Below are positions 16,738 to 25,255 of a stretch of DNA of 64,000 nucleotides, one piece after another (positions within the stretch are counted from its first letter, which is position 1; each line of letters starts with the position of its first letter). The notes under the pieces are model-generated. The model did no database searches. It was given only the letters and a program-made list of their open reading frames with translations, and was not told the origin of the DNA. A program made the translations under genes and the position numbers. Origin of the DNA: SXRF01 sp038043465 (lineage in GTDB: Bacteria; Pseudomonadota; Alphaproteobacteria; Rickettsiales; SXRF01); the NCBI GenBank assembly GCA_038043465.1, contig JBBTBX010000004.1, forward strand, positions 60,453-124,452, read 5' to 3'.

Positions 16738-17910
16738 CTAAGCCGCCTTGCGCTTTACAGCAGCGACAATTTTTTCTGCGGCATCAGCCAGATTATCAGC
16801 AGGGGTTATGGCAAGACCACTGGAAGCTAGCATTTTCTTACCAAGCTCTACGTTCGTACCTTCTAAGCGTACAACCAGTGGAACATGCAGGTTTACTTCA
16901 CGGGCAGCGGCGATAATGCCTTCAGCGATAATATCACAGCGCATGATACCGCCGAAAATATTTACCAGAATTCCTTCAACATTAGGATCAGATAAAATCA
17001 GTTTAAAGGCTTCGCCAACTTTTTCTTTGTTCGCGCCACCGCCAACATCGAGGAAGTTTGCAGGAGCACTACCGTATAGCTGAATGATATCCATAGTAGC
17101 CATGGCAAGCCCTGCACCATTTACCATGCAGCCAATGCTACCATCCATTTTCACATAAGACAGGCCGAACTTGGCAGCTTTTTGTTCCATCGGATCTTCT
17201 TCATCAGGATCACGCAGTTCATGAATATCATTATGGCGGAAGAGAGCATTTTCATCAAAATTGAATTTTGCATCAAGTGCCAGCAAATCACTATTAGCGG
17301 TTATAACCAGCGGATTTATTTCTACCTGTGAAGCATCAGTATCAATAAACGCTGCGTATATAGAATTGATAAAATGTTCGAATTTACCAAACAATTCTTT
17401 TGGAATTCCCAGACCAAACGCCATTTTACGCGCATGGAACGGCTGGATACCACTTGCCGGATCAACAGCCAGTTTGATTATTTTCTCAGGATGTGAATGC
17501 GCTACTTCCTCAATATCCATACCGCCCTCGGTGGATACGATAAAAGTAACCCAGGAACTTGCACGATCAACAACCAGGCTTAAATAAAGCTCTTTGCTGA
17601 TGCTCGTACCTTCTTCGATATATACACGTTTTACAACTTTGCCTTCAGGCCCAGTCTGGTGAGTTATCAGAGTCATACCAATCATGTCTTTGGTGAGATT
17701 TTCGACCTCATCCAAGGTTTTTGCCAGTTTAACACCACCAGCTTTACCGCGTCCGCCAGCATGAATCTGTGCTTTTACCACCCACAATTTGCCACCAAGG
17801 CCTTGTGCTGCTGCCACTGCTTCTTTAGGAGTATAAGCAACTTGTCCTCTTGGTACTGGCACAGCATATTTTGCTAGAACCTGTTTGGCCTGGTATTCAT
17901 GTATATTCAT
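16738..17910 (-). CDS. sucC: Succinyl-CoA ligase, beta subunit
   Basis: 390 residues, full length. It carries the ATP-grasp domain (MNIHEYQAKQVLAKY start, KAQIHAGGRGKAGGVK, VEINPLV) and the C-terminal ligase domain (NFLDVGGGANKEKV, NIFGGIMRCDIIAEGI). It pairs with SucD 0.5 kb downstream. The stop is 2 bases from the S23 repeat arm, so the insertion came in just after the gene end. Upstream lies a GIY-YIG gene, 12 bases from the start. Confidence 0.97.
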   Translation of the reverse strand: MNIHEYQAKQVLAKYAVPVPRGQVAYTPKEAVAAAQGLGGKLWVVKAQIHAGGRGKAGGVKLAKTLDEVENLTKDMIGMTLITHQTGPEGKVVKRVYIEEGTSISKELYLSLVVDRASSWVTFIVSTEGGMDIEEVAHSHPEKIIKLAVDPASGIQPFHARKMAFGLGIPKELFGKFEHFINSIYAAFIDTDASQVEINPLVITANSDLLALDAKFNFDENALFRHNDIHELRDPDEEDPMEQKAAKFGLSYVKMDGSIGCMVNGAGLAMATMDIIQLYGSAPANFLDVGGGANKEKVGEAFKLILSDPNVEGILVNIFGGIMRCDIIAEGIIAAAREVNLHVPLVVRLEGTNVELGKKMLASSGLAITPADNLADAAEKIVAAVKRKAA

Positions 17911-17922
17911 ATTTTTCCTCTA

Positions 17923-18252
17923 TTATCCTGCGGGCTGCGCAAGCAGCAGCGCAGGATCTGCTGATTGTGTTACTGCGGAATATAAATCATTCCACTCTGT
18001 GTTCAGTTGTTCAATTATCTCTATCTTTTTAGCTCTTGACAGGCTCTTCAGTTTTCTTTCCATCTCCATTGCATCATTTATATTTTCGTATCTCTCAAAC
18101 CAAACCAGTCTTATTAAATCATAGTGTTTTGTAAAACCATCAAGCATCTTAAATTTATGTTCAGTCGACCTCTTCAATATATCAGTAGTTACGCCTATGT
18201 ATATCAATCCCCTATATTTATTGGACATCATATATACATAACCAAGATTCAT
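17923..18252 (-). CDS. GIY-YIG nuclease-domain protein
   Basis: 109 residues of the small COG2827/UPF0213-type GIY-YIG family: GYVYMMSNKYRGLIYIGVT at the N-terminus, with the catalytic Arg in DILKRSTEHK and the Glu later in the domain. Such single-domain nucleases are often found as stand-alone ORFs in intergenic repeats; the substrate is unknown. The last 10 or so residues (DPALLLAQPAG) are encoded by a palindrome at 17925-17957, and a second palindrome lies just upstream of the start. It is inserted between mdh and sucC in operon orientation. Confidence 0.85.
   Translation of the reverse strand: MNLGYVYMMSNKYRGLIYIGVTTDILKRSTEHKFKMLDGFTKHYDLIRLVWFERYENINDAMEMERKLKSLSRAKKIEIIEQLNTEWNDLYSAVTQSADPALLLAQPAG
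17925..17957. repeat. Palindrome at the 3' end of the GIY-YIG ORF
   Basis: ATCCTGCG/CGCAGGAT outer stem and GCTGC/GCAGC inner stem around GCAA. It encodes the C-terminus of the GIY-YIG protein. Its outer ends match those of the palindrome at 18268-18301. Confidence 0.7.
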
Positions 18253-18267
18253 GTAAACCTCTAACAG

Positions 18268-18301
18268 ATCCTGTGCTAACGCCTGTGGCGTTCCACAGGA
18301 T
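18268..18301. repeat. Palindrome between mdh and the GIY-YIG ORF
   Basis: ATCCTGTG/CACAGGAT outer stem with an AACGCC/GGCGTT inner stem and TGT loop. It lies 7 bases after the mdh stop. It has no T-run, so it is more likely an RNA-stabilising or repeat hairpin than an intrinsic terminator. Confidence 0.65.
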
Positions 18302-18307
18302 TGGTGC

Positions 18308-19255
18308 TTACAATTTTATCCCACTGCATAGCTCTTTAACGGCATTTACTGATTTGTCAAACATAGCTTTCTGCGCTGAATTTAAGGTAATTTCAACAAT
18401 TTTCTCAACACCGCCAGCACCAATAACTGCTGGAACGCCCACATATATGTCTTTAATTCCGTATTGACCGTTTAAATTAGCAGCGCAAGGAAGGATACGT
18501 TTTTTGTCATATAGATAAGCTTCTGCCATGCGGATAGCGGATGCGGCAGGAGCGTAAAACGCTGAGCCGGTTTTAAGCAGCCCGACTATTTCCGCGCCAC
18601 CATCACGGGTACGCTGTACAATTTGGTCTAATTTATCCTGCTTTATCCAGCCCATCTTTACAAATTCGGGAAGAGGTATGCCGGAGATGGTTGTATAATC
18701 AACTACCGGAACCATGGTGTCACCATGTCCGCCAAGAACGAAAGCGTTGATATCAGAAATGGAAACGCCCATAGCCTCAGCAAGGAAATAAGCAAAGCGC
18801 GAAGAATCAAGGACACCAGCCATGCCAACTACTTTATGGGCAGGCAGACCGGAAACTTGTTGCATTACCCAAACCATCGCATCGAGCGGGTTGGTGATTA
18901 CTATAACAAAAGCGTTTGGCGCATGTATTTTGATATTCTCGGCAACAGTTTTGATAATACCGGTATTGATGTTTACCAGATCATCGCGACTCATGCCGGG
19001 TTTGCGCGGAACACCGGCGGTTACGATGATAACATCGGAGCCAGCTATATCTTTGTAATCATTGGTTCCCTTAAGGTTTACATCATTACCGTCAACCGCT
19101 GAGCTTTGGGAAATATCAAGAGCTTTTCCTTGTGGAAGACCTTCGGAAATATCAAAAAGCACTACGTCGCCAAGGTTTTTTAGTTCACAAAGATGCGCTA
19201 GTGTTCCACCAATCATACCAGCACCGATGAGAGAAATTTTTTTGCGAGCGGTCAT
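18308..19255 (-). CDS. mdh: Malate dehydrogenase
   Basis: 315 residues of the LDH-like MDH type usual in alphaproteobacteria. It interconverts malate and oxaloacetate with NAD. Seen: KISLIGAGMIGGTLAHL (Rossmann), the substrate-loop Arg residues in AGVPRKPGMSRDDL, VITNPLDAMVW, and the catalytic His in LGGHGDTMVP. It heads the mdh-sucC-sucD block; 19256-19409 upstream is AT-rich and probably holds the promoter. Confidence 0.97.
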   Translation of the reverse strand: MTARKKISLIGAGMIGGTLAHLCELKNLGDVVLFDISEGLPQGKALDISQSSAVDGNDVNLKGTNDYKDIAGSDVIIVTAGVPRKPGMSRDDLVNINTGIIKTVAENIKIHAPNAFVIVITNPLDAMVWVMQQVSGLPAHKVVGMAGVLDSSRFAYFLAEAMGVSISDINAFVLGGHGDTMVPVVDYTTISGIPLPEFVKMGWIKQDKLDQIVQRTRDGGAEIVGLLKTGSAFYAPAASAIRMAEAYLYDKKRILPCAANLNGQYGIKDIYVGVPAVIGAGGVEKIVEITLNSAQKAMFDKSVNAVKELCSGIKL

Positions 19256-19409
19256 AGATGTTATCCTTATTTTATAAGAGAGAGTTATTTATTATGAATG
19301 TATTTATACACCATAAAACCTTAAATCAAGGTTAAGTGTACAAGGAAATATAAGAAAAACGGTGTTTTTTATGGGATTAAAGCAATTACGTAAAGTATTT
19401 TTTAACTAA

Positions 19410-20054
19410 TTATGATTTGTTAGGTGCGCTATCAATTTTCTTTGCTATTTGAGCGATTAAATACTCAATATCCTTACCGGTAAGGATAGAGGTGAATTCT
19501 TCACGTTGCGTGGTTATCATACTGACACCTTCAACAATTATATCAACTACCAGAAAATTATTCTTACGGTTTTTAGTGTCGCTGCGGACACGGTAGTCAA
19601 CAATTATCGGTTCGCCGCCAGCTTCTTCAGATTTAATCTGCATACTTATTATAAATTCATTGCTACTACCTGCGCGTGCATCAGTAATTTTAAAGCTGCC
19701 ACTAGTGTAATCGGTAAAGCGCGTAGCATAATTACGCACGAGAAAAGATTCATATCCGCGTAAATAACGCACTTTCTGATCGTCATTTATCTGTCTCCAG
19801 AAACGACCAAGAACAAACTTTCCAATCCACACCGTATCAACATTCTCACGGAAAAGCTGTTCAATTTTTTTGGTTTTTGTTTCTTTATCCAGCTGCTTAT
19901 CGGTCAGAGTGGCTATGGCACTGTCACCTAAAGATTCAATATATTTACTGGCATCATCAACCGGCGCAGCAACGGATGGAGAAGACAATAAAGATAAGCA
20001 GGCAACAACAACTAGTAACCTTTTTATAATGTTTCTGGCTTGTAGGAATATCAT
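19410..20054 (-). CDS. mlaC: MlaC-like periplasmic phospholipid-binding protein
   Basis: 214 residues with a signal peptide (hydrophobic core about 12-28, cleavage near SVAAPVDD). The mature part is the MlaC/Ttg2D fold: VWIGKFVLGRFWRQINDDQK, YARFTDYTSG-like core (YATRFTDYTSGSFKITDAR), then VDYRVR and IIVEGVSMITTQREEF. MlaC shuttles phospholipids between the outer-membrane MlaA complex and the inner-membrane MlaFEDB transporter. It directly follows mlaA, with the mlaA stop one base upstream. mlaFED are not in the window. Confidence 0.93.
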   Translation of the reverse strand: MIFLQARNIIKRLLVVVACLSLLSSPSVAAPVDDASKYIESLGDSAIATLTDKQLDKETKTKKIEQLFRENVDTVWIGKFVLGRFWRQINDDQKVRYLRGYESFLVRNYATRFTDYTSGSFKITDARAGSSNEFIISMQIKSEEAGGEPIIVDYRVRSDTKNRKNNFLVVDIIVEGVSMITTQREEFTSILTGKDIEYLIAQIAKKIDSAPNKS

Positions 20055-20819
20055 CTAGTTGGAATCCTGAGATTTTGCGGACTCTAAAGATTTGTTACGC
20101 TGATTTATAGCATTTTTTATAGCTTTTGCGCGGAACTGAGTATATATGCTGCGCATAGTGCTGTATGGATCTATAGAGTTATATATATCGTTCAACAGTT
20201 TCATGTTGCGATGACGCGCCTCGATAGTTTTTACCGCTACTACGCTATAAAATACTGGATTATTGGTGTAGCTTATTGGATCAAGAAATACATCTCCAGC
20301 TCTACCAATGCCATCGCGCACGCTGGATGGACCAAAAACTGGTATCATAAGGTATGGGCCAGCGTCTGCTCCATAAATTGCAAAAGTATCACCAAGACCG
20401 GTTTCGCGATTTTTAAGACCTAGTTCGCTTGCCACATCAAACAAGCCGGCGATACCGAACGTAGAGTTAAACAGGAATCTCCACAAGGTGGTGAAGCTGT
20501 TATTAGCATCGGTCTGTAGAACCGAGTTGGCAAAAGTTACAGGCTCTTTGATATTACTTACGAAATTAGAAACCATGGTTTGCCCACGCTTAGGCATTAC
20601 CGCGTCATAACCTTGTGCAACCGGTTTTAAAAGAACGGTGTCAACTGCGTAGTTAAACTGGAATATTCCACGGTTGAGAGGCTCAATCGGATCATGGGTT
20701 GTTTCTGAATTGGCACTTGGAACGGGGGTGGTGCAGGCTGACAACATACCAGCGCAAAACGCAACAGCTACAAACTTGCCAAACATCTTCAGTGTATTTT
20801 CAGCCTTAAAGTAACCCAT
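20055..20819 (-). CDS. mlaA: MlaA/VacJ outer-membrane lipoprotein
   Basis: 254 residues. A lipoprotein signal ends at the lipobox LSAC (Cys29). The MlaA core follows: DPIEPLNRGIFQFNYAVD, then RFLFNSTFGIAGLFDVASELGL (motif from residue 113), DTFAIYGADAGPYLMIP and FGPSSVRDGIG. MlaA removes misplaced phospholipids from the outer leaflet. A start at the internal Met12 is possible, but the first ATG has GGGAA 10 bases upstream. It pairs with mlaC. Confidence 0.94.
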   Translation of the reverse strand: MGYFKAENTLKMFGKFVAVAFCAGMLSACTTPVPSANSETTHDPIEPLNRGIFQFNYAVDTVLLKPVAQGYDAVMPKRGQTMVSNFVSNIKEPVTFANSVLQTDANNSFTTLWRFLFNSTFGIAGLFDVASELGLKNRETGLGDTFAIYGADAGPYLMIPVFGPSSVRDGIGRAGDVFLDPISYTNNPVFYSVVAVKTIEARHRNMKLLNDIYNSIDPYSTMRSIYTQFRAKAIKNAINQRNKSLESAKSQDSN

Positions 20820-21053
20820 ATTAATTAATTCCCATTTTAAAAAACGCGACTATAACATCAACTTATACAAAGTGCAAATTTACATAAACAAAGTTAAGCA
20901 AGTATGAATTAACCATGTTTGTTTAATCTTCTTGACTTGTGCAAGCAATGACGTTTTCTTATCAGCCACAAATAAGCTGGCTTTGTTGCAGACTTGCCAC
21001 ACAAATGCCAGTATAATTACGGTTCTATCAAGAAATTTGTACTGATTACTCCG

Positions 21054-21923
21054 ATGACATTATTAGAAAATACATTTACCGGCAAGATTCCTTCAGTATC
21101 GTTCGAATTTTTTCCGCCGAAAACACCGGAGATGGAACAGAAATTGTGGGATACTATAATCCAGCTGGAAAAGCTGTATCCCAGTTTTGTTTCCGTAACT
21201 TATGGGGCGGGCGGGAGTACGCGTGAGCGCACCCATCAGACGGTAAAGCGCATGGTGCAGGAAACCAGCCTGAAACCGGCAGCCCACCTGACCTGCGTGG
21301 CAGCAAGCCGGCAGGAAGTTGATACGGTTGCCCGCGCATACTGGGAGGCAGGAGTACGCCATATTGTGGCATTACGCGGTGATCCGCCGAATGGCGCGGC
21401 AGGTTACGAGCCACATCCCGATGGTTATCAATATTCCTGCGAGCTGGTGGCGGGGCTGAAAAAAATTGCGGATTTTGAGATAACTGTTGCTGCTTTTCCA
21501 GAAAAACACCCGGATTCAGCGAGTTTTGCTGCCGATATTGATTACCTTAAGAAAAAAATTGATGCTGGGGCGACCCGTGCCATCACCCAGTATTTCTTTG
21601 ATGTAGAGCATTATTTCCGCTTTATGGAAAAAGTGCGGGCGGCTGGAATCACTATCCCGATAGTGCCGGGGATTCTGCCGGTGGGCAATGTCGCGCAGGT
21701 GAAGAAATTCAGCGCGATGTGTGGTGCGAGTGTGCCTTTATGGCTGGATAAACTGTTTGACGGGCTGGATAATGACCCGATAATGCGTAATCTGGTGGCG
21801 GTTTCAGTTGCCAGTGAGCAATGCCGTAGACTCATGGAGTTTGGTTGTGACTACCTGCATTTCTATACCCTCAACCGTGCGGATTTAACCGCGGCGGTGT
21901 GCCGAATACTTGGGATCAGGTAA
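21054..21923 (+). CDS. metF: 5,10-methylenetetrahydrofolate reductase
   Basis: 289 residues from ATG 21054. The open frame extends upstream to a TTG at 20994, but that part has no family sequence or ribosome site. MetF reduces methylene-THF to methyl-THF with FAD for methionine synthesis. Seen: VSFEFFPPKTPEME, VTYGAGGSTRERTH, HLTCVAASR, RHIVALRGDPP, AAFPEKHPDS, DAGATRAITQYFFD and PGILPVGN. GC content and codon use look higher than in the neighbouring genes. An intrinsic terminator follows at once. Confidence 0.95.
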   Translation: MTLLENTFTGKIPSVSFEFFPPKTPEMEQKLWDTIIQLEKLYPSFVSVTYGAGGSTRERTHQTVKRMVQETSLKPAAHLTCVAASRQEVDTVARAYWEAGVRHIVALRGDPPNGAAGYEPHPDGYQYSCELVAGLKKIADFEITVAAFPEKHPDSASFAADIDYLKKKIDAGATRAITQYFFDVEHYFRFMEKVRAAGITIPIVPGILPVGNVAQVKKFSAMCGASVPLWLDKLFDGLDNDPIMRNLVAVSVASEQCRRLMEFGCDYLHFYTLNRADLTAAVCRILGIR

Positions 21924-21924
21924 T

Positions 21925-21952
21925 AAAAAAGGCGGTCATATGACCGCCTTTT
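21925..21952 (+). terminator. Intrinsic terminator of metF
   Basis: AAAAGGCGGTCATATGACCGCCTTTT is a perfect hairpin: stem AAAAGGCGGTCA with loop TA and a T-run. It is symmetric, so it may also stop transcription arriving from the convergent 100-residue gene. Confidence 0.9.
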
Positions 21953-21971
21953 CCAGTATTTATGCTGAGGC

Positions 21972-22274
21972 TTATCTCTGCCTAAGTGTTTCATTCAATT
22001 TATCAAAAGTTGGTGCTGGCATATCTGTGCATCCAACAACATCTTTGCATTCATAAACTTTCATTGCTACTTCTCCTGGCTTTTTGCCAATTACACCATC
22101 TTTAACGCCACTCTTTATTGTTTCGATTTGTTCTGACGTCAGCTTTAATTTACCTGGATTGCCTTCGCTACCTATTTTGTGCATAATTTGGGTTTCTTTT
22201 AATCCACCCCGTGCTTCATTTACATCTTTTGCGAATCCCGTTACATTTGTTGTAAGATCAAGCATATTATCCAT
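21972..22274 (-). CDS. Hypothetical small protein
   Basis: 100 residues, soluble, no signal peptide. The middle is Lys/Gly-rich (KIGSEGNPGKLKLTSEQIETI) and there are two Cys near the C-terminus (CKDVVGC). No family is recognised. It stands alone between the metF terminator and a repeat-bearing intergenic region upstream; an A/T-rich 200-base region with a possible promoter precedes it. Confidence 0.5.
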   Translation of the reverse strand: MDNMLDLTTNVTGFAKDVNEARGGLKETQIMHKIGSEGNPGKLKLTSEQIETIKSGVKDGVIGKKPGEVAMKVYECKDVVGCTDMPAPTFDKLNETLRQR

Positions 22275-22579
22275 CCTTTGCTTTGTTGTGTTGTGTATTG
22301 TTAAGTTTACTTATTAGTAAATGCCGATTGTTTCCCGGCAATCTGGAGTTAATATATCAGGATTATCTCTAAACTCAACTCTTTAAGCTTAATTATTTGT
22401 TAAGTTTTTGTGACAGAGTCGGTTAATGTTACGGTACTGTAATAATTTCTTCATAATAATAATTTATTATAAATCAGTTGCTTGTCTAGTGAAGTCCACG
22501 ATTTAATCGGGGATCTTAAGCAAAAACCACTGACACATCTTGTTGCCCCAGATCCCCGCGCAGGGGCGGGGATGACCAG
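22275..22579. other. Intergenic region with a GC palindrome
   Basis: About 300 bases without a gene. The first 200 are AT-rich and likely hold the promoter of the 100-residue gene. At 22552-22573 is the palindrome ATCCCCGC...GCGGGGAT followed by GAC. It resembles the ATCC.GTG...CAC.GGATGAC element found inside ackA at 42224-42244, so this is a second member of an interspersed repeat family. Confidence 0.6.
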
Positions 22580-23137
22580 CTATACCAGCCTTAACAGCTC
22601 TATCGTTGCCCTGCCGTATTTCCGCTGGTCAATTACTTCAAATGTTTCTGGTATTTCAATAACTTCCTTGCTGTCATGTTCGATAACCAGCAAAGCATCG
22701 TCGGTGAGCCACTCGCCTGCATGCAGGGCAATAAGGGTTGGGGTGATAAGTTTTTCAAAATAAGGCGGGTCGATAAATACCACAGAAAATTGCTTGCGGG
22801 TTTTGCCGATCTTTCTGGCATCTGCCTGTATAAATTCTGCGTTTGCCAGCTCATTCATTTTCTGGGCGTTATGGCGGGCGGTGGCTATCCCCTCCCGCGA
22901 GATATCAATAAAGGTAACGCTTGTCGCTCCGCGCGATAAAGCCTCCAGCCCAAATGCGCCGGTGCCGCAAAAAACATCCAGTACATTCTTTCCGGCAATA
23001 CCTTCTGAATATTTGCTATGGCTTAAGATATTGAAAATAGCTTCACGGGCAAATTCGGAAGTCGGGCGGATTTTTCCGTCCGTATCTTTGGCGATCTCAA
23101 TTCTTCTGCCTTTATGCTTTCCTGCGATTATTCTCAT
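22580..23137 (-). CDS. rsmD: 16S rRNA (guanine-966-N2)-methyltransferase
   Basis: 185 residues. Seen: MRIIAGKHKGRRI start, RPTSEFAREAIFNIL, the SAM-binding VLDVFCGTGAFGLEALSRGA, and the catalytic FIDPPYF (DPPY type for exocyclic amino groups). It methylates G966 in 16S rRNA during 30S assembly. It follows the rluB-type gene after a 75-base gap containing a tandem heptamer. Confidence 0.95.
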   Translation of the reverse strand: MRIIAGKHKGRRIEIAKDTDGKIRPTSEFAREAIFNILSHSKYSEGIAGKNVLDVFCGTGAFGLEALSRGATSVTFIDISREGIATARHNAQKMNELANAEFIQADARKIGKTRKQFSVVFIDPPYFEKLITPTLIALHAGEWLTDDALLVIEHDSKEVIEIPETFEVIDQRKYGRATIELLRLV

Positions 23138-23149
23138 AGATATGGTGTT

Positions 23150-23173
23150 TAGCGACTAGCGGTTAGCGGTTAG
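23150..23173. repeat. Tandem heptamer between rluB-type gene and rsmD
   Basis: Plus-strand TTAGCGACTAGCGGTTAGCG with GTTAG: about three units of a GCGGTTA-type heptamer, one degenerate. Upstream of rsmD on its strand. Confidence 0.6.
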
Positions 23174-23212
23174 TAAGATTTATTATAGCAATAAAGCGAA
23201 GCAGTGAAAGTT

Positions 23213-23962
23213 TTAACTTCCGACAAATGATTTTATAACTTTTCCGGTTACTTCCTTTACCTCACCTTTTGCCAGGCTTCCAAGCTGGAAAGGGCCATAA
23301 GACAGGCGTAGCAAGCGGTTAACCGTGCATCCGAAATGTTCGAATATTTTGCGGATTTCGCGGTTCTTGCCTTCACGTAAGCCTACGGTGAGCCAGCTAT
23401 TACCACCTTTCTGGCTGTCAATAACTGCTTCGATACTGCCGTAATTTATGCCATCAACGCTTACGCCTTTTTTCATTTCTGCAAGCATGGAGGGCGTTAT
23501 ATTGCCGTAAGCGCGCACGCGGTAGCGGCGAATCCAGCCAGTAGCGGGTAACTCCAGCTTGCGAGCCAGCGTGCCGTCATTGGTAAGCAGCAGTAAGCCC
23601 TCTGAGTTTAAATCCAATCTCCCTATGGAAATAACCCTTGGCAAAGTTTTTGGCAAAGTTTCAAACACGGTTTTGCGCCCTTCCGGGTCTTTATGGGTGG
23701 TGACCAATCCGGCTGGTTTATGATACAGCCACAGGCGGGTTGGTTCTTTCGCTTGCAGCAGCTTGCCGTCTACCACCACCGCGTCATTTTCACTGACATT
23801 AAAGGCTGGAGTGATAATTTTCTTACCGTTTACCTTAACCCTGCCTTCAGTAATCCAGGTTTCCGCCTCGCGCCGTGAGCATAAACCAGCAGCTGCCATG
23901 CGCTTTGCCAGACGTTCGCCGGCAAATTTAAAATCCTGCGAGGTGTTTTTTTTATCACTCAT
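23213..23962 (-). CDS. rluB: Large-subunit pseudouridine synthase, RluB/RsuA family
   Basis: 249 residues. The S4 RNA-binding domain lies at about 14-60 (LAKRMAAAGLCSRREAETWI), then the RsuA-type catalytic domain with the nucleophilic Asp in GRLDLNSEGLLLLTNDG and the C-terminal REGKNREIRKIFEHFG. It should convert a 23S (RluB/E) or 16S (RsuA) uridine to pseudouridine; the exact target is inferred. The start overlaps the end of the upstream YoeB-like toxin by 8 bases. Confidence 0.88.
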   Translation of the reverse strand: MSDKKNTSQDFKFAGERLAKRMAAAGLCSRREAETWITEGRVKVNGKKIITPAFNVSENDAVVVDGKLLQAKEPTRLWLYHKPAGLVTTHKDPEGRKTVFETLPKTLPRVISIGRLDLNSEGLLLLTNDGTLARKLELPATGWIRRYRVRAYGNITPSMLAEMKKGVSVDGINYGSIEAVIDSQKGGNSWLTVGLREGKNREIRKIFEHFGCTVNRLLRLSYGPFQLGSLAKGEVKEVTGKVIKSFVGS

Positions 23963-24221
23963 AATGTGTCCACATCCGCAGTATTTTTATGATCTTTTCT
24001 TCTTCCAAAACCTGATAGACCAGCCGGTGCTGAATATTTATACGGCGGGAATAGGCTCCTGCCATGTCGCCTAGTAGTTTTTCATAAGGAGGTGGATTCA
24101 TAAAAGGATTTTGTTCAATAATGGCAAGCAGTTTTTGAATCTTTTCTTTAAGCCCAGCAGATGCCGCTTTTTTCGCGTCTTTTTGCGCCTGTTTGGTATA
24201 GATTAATCTCCACCCTACCAT
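23955..24221 (-). CDS. yoeB: YoeB/Txe-family toxin
   Basis: 88 residues. The sequence WRLIYTKQAQKDAKK, a central PPYEKLLGDMAGAYSRRI and HRLVYQVLEEEKIIKILRMWTHYE match YoeB/Txe, a RelE-superfamily ribosome-dependent mRNA interferase; the terminal H-Y is the usual catalytic end. It overlaps the antitoxin stop by 7 bases and the rluB-type start by 8, so rluB translation may be coupled to the TA operon. Confidence 0.92.
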   Translation of the reverse strand: MVGWRLIYTKQAQKDAKKAASAGLKEKIQKLLAIIEQNPFMNPPPYEKLLGDMAGAYSRRINIQHRLVYQVLEEEKIIKILRMWTHYE

Positions 24222-24463
24222 TTTAATTTATCTGCATCGATACATTCTTCAACCGGAGTATTGATACCGGCAACAATAGATTCAGCCATTTTGGGGATAG
24301 AAGATAAATAAATCGTTTCCTGAATTGATTGCCAATCTTCTTCAGAGATTAAAACTGCATTCCCGCGCTTACCGGTTATGGTAATAGGCTGATGGGTTGC
24401 AGCAACTTCATCCATCAGGCGGAAAATATTGGCGCGGGCTTCACTGGCAGTTATTATGTTCAT
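24215..24463 (-). CDS. yefM: YefM/Phd-family antitoxin
   Basis: 82 residues. MNIITASEARANIFRLMDEV, PITITGKRGNAVLISEEDW and the acidic C-terminal half are the standard YefM pattern: an N-terminal DNA-binding Phd fold and a tail that wraps the toxin. It represses its own operon together with YoeB. Upstream is a TGTACA hexamer, the core of known YefM operators. Confidence 0.93.
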   Translation of the reverse strand: MNIITASEARANIFRLMDEVAATHQPITITGKRGNAVLISEEDWQSIQETIYLSSIPKMAESIVAGINTPVEECIDADKLKW

Positions 24464-24486
24464 ATAAATTCATCCTTCCTAGCAAT

Positions 24487-24505
24487 TGTACATAAAAACG
24501 TACGT
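24487..24505 (-). promoter_or_regulatory. Candidate YefM operator
   Basis: A TGTACA palindrome (24487-24492) is followed at 24498-24505 by ACGTACGT. The pair lies 24-42 bases upstream of the yefM start. YefM-YoeB of E. coli recognises repeated TGTACA hexamers; this resemblance is the basis. Confidence 0.5.
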
Positions 24506-24508
24506 TTG

Positions 24509-25255
24509 TCAAATTTTATCAGAAACCCGCTTTTTACAAGCCTCCACAAAAGCTTCAAAAATCCTGCTATCACCTGAATCAACGTGATATTCAGGATGCC
24601 ATTGCACGCCAAGGCAGAATGGATGTGAGGGAAGTTCAATGCCTTCGATAACACCATCAGAAGTAGTGGCATTTACCACTAGCTGCGGCGCAACTTTATC
24701 CACCGCCTGATGATGAGCGGTATTCACTGCCATCTGGCTTTTACCGACAATTCTTTCAAGCAGGCTACCAGCGGTTATTTTTATGCTATGTCCTGCCTCA
24801 TTGCGCGGGTTTTTCTGCTCATGTTCCAGCGGGTTTTTAATACTGTCAGGTATATGCTGGATCAATGTTCCACCAAGCACTACATTAAGCAGTTGCTCAC
24901 CACCGCAAATACCTAAAATCGGGATGCCACGCTCTATCGCGCCTCTTGTTATAGCAAACTCAAATCTGGTGCGGTTATCCTTGGTCGTTACGCTATCGTG
25001 TTTTTCGCTCTGACCATAAAGTTCAGGTGACACGTCAAACGCACCGCCGGTTATCATCAGGCCATCAATAAGATCAAGATACTGCTCAACTTTTTCAGTG
25101 TCGTGGGGAAGGGGTAAAGCCAGCGCGCCGAGATTGCTAACCGCCGAGCAATAATTCTCACGCAGAGCATACCATGGTTTTTTGGAGTAAGTCTGCGTCT
25201 CTTCATAATCAAGCGTAATGCCGATTTTCGGCGCATTATAGGCGTTTTTTGGCAT
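24509..25255 (-). CDS. Class I glutamine amidotransferase-like hydrolase (PuuD/peptidase C26)
   Basis: 248 residues. The nucleophile elbow GICGGEQLLNVVLGG gives the catalytic Cys, and VQWHPEYHVDSG the His and Glu. KIGITLDYEE at the start and DGLMITGGAFDVSPELYG are typical of the gamma-glutamyl-GABA hydrolase family (PuuD). The substrate is not certain because the rest of a putrescine pathway is absent from the window. Confidence 0.85.
   Translation of the reverse strand: MPKNAYNAPKIGITLDYEETQTYSKKPWYALRENYCSAVSNLGALALPLPHDTEKVEQYLDLIDGLMITGGAFDVSPELYGQSEKHDSVTTKDNRTRFEFAITRGAIERGIPILGICGGEQLLNVVLGGTLIQHIPDSIKNPLEHEQKNPRNEAGHSIKITAGSLLERIVGKSQMAVNTAHHQAVDKVAPQLVVNATTSDGVIEGIELPSHPFCLGVQWHPEYHVDSGDSRIFEAFVEACKKRVSDKI

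Noticed and set aside
20994..21053. TTG-started extension of metF
   Set aside because: No ribosome site and no MetF similarity in the first 20 residues; ATG 21054 gives the usual length.
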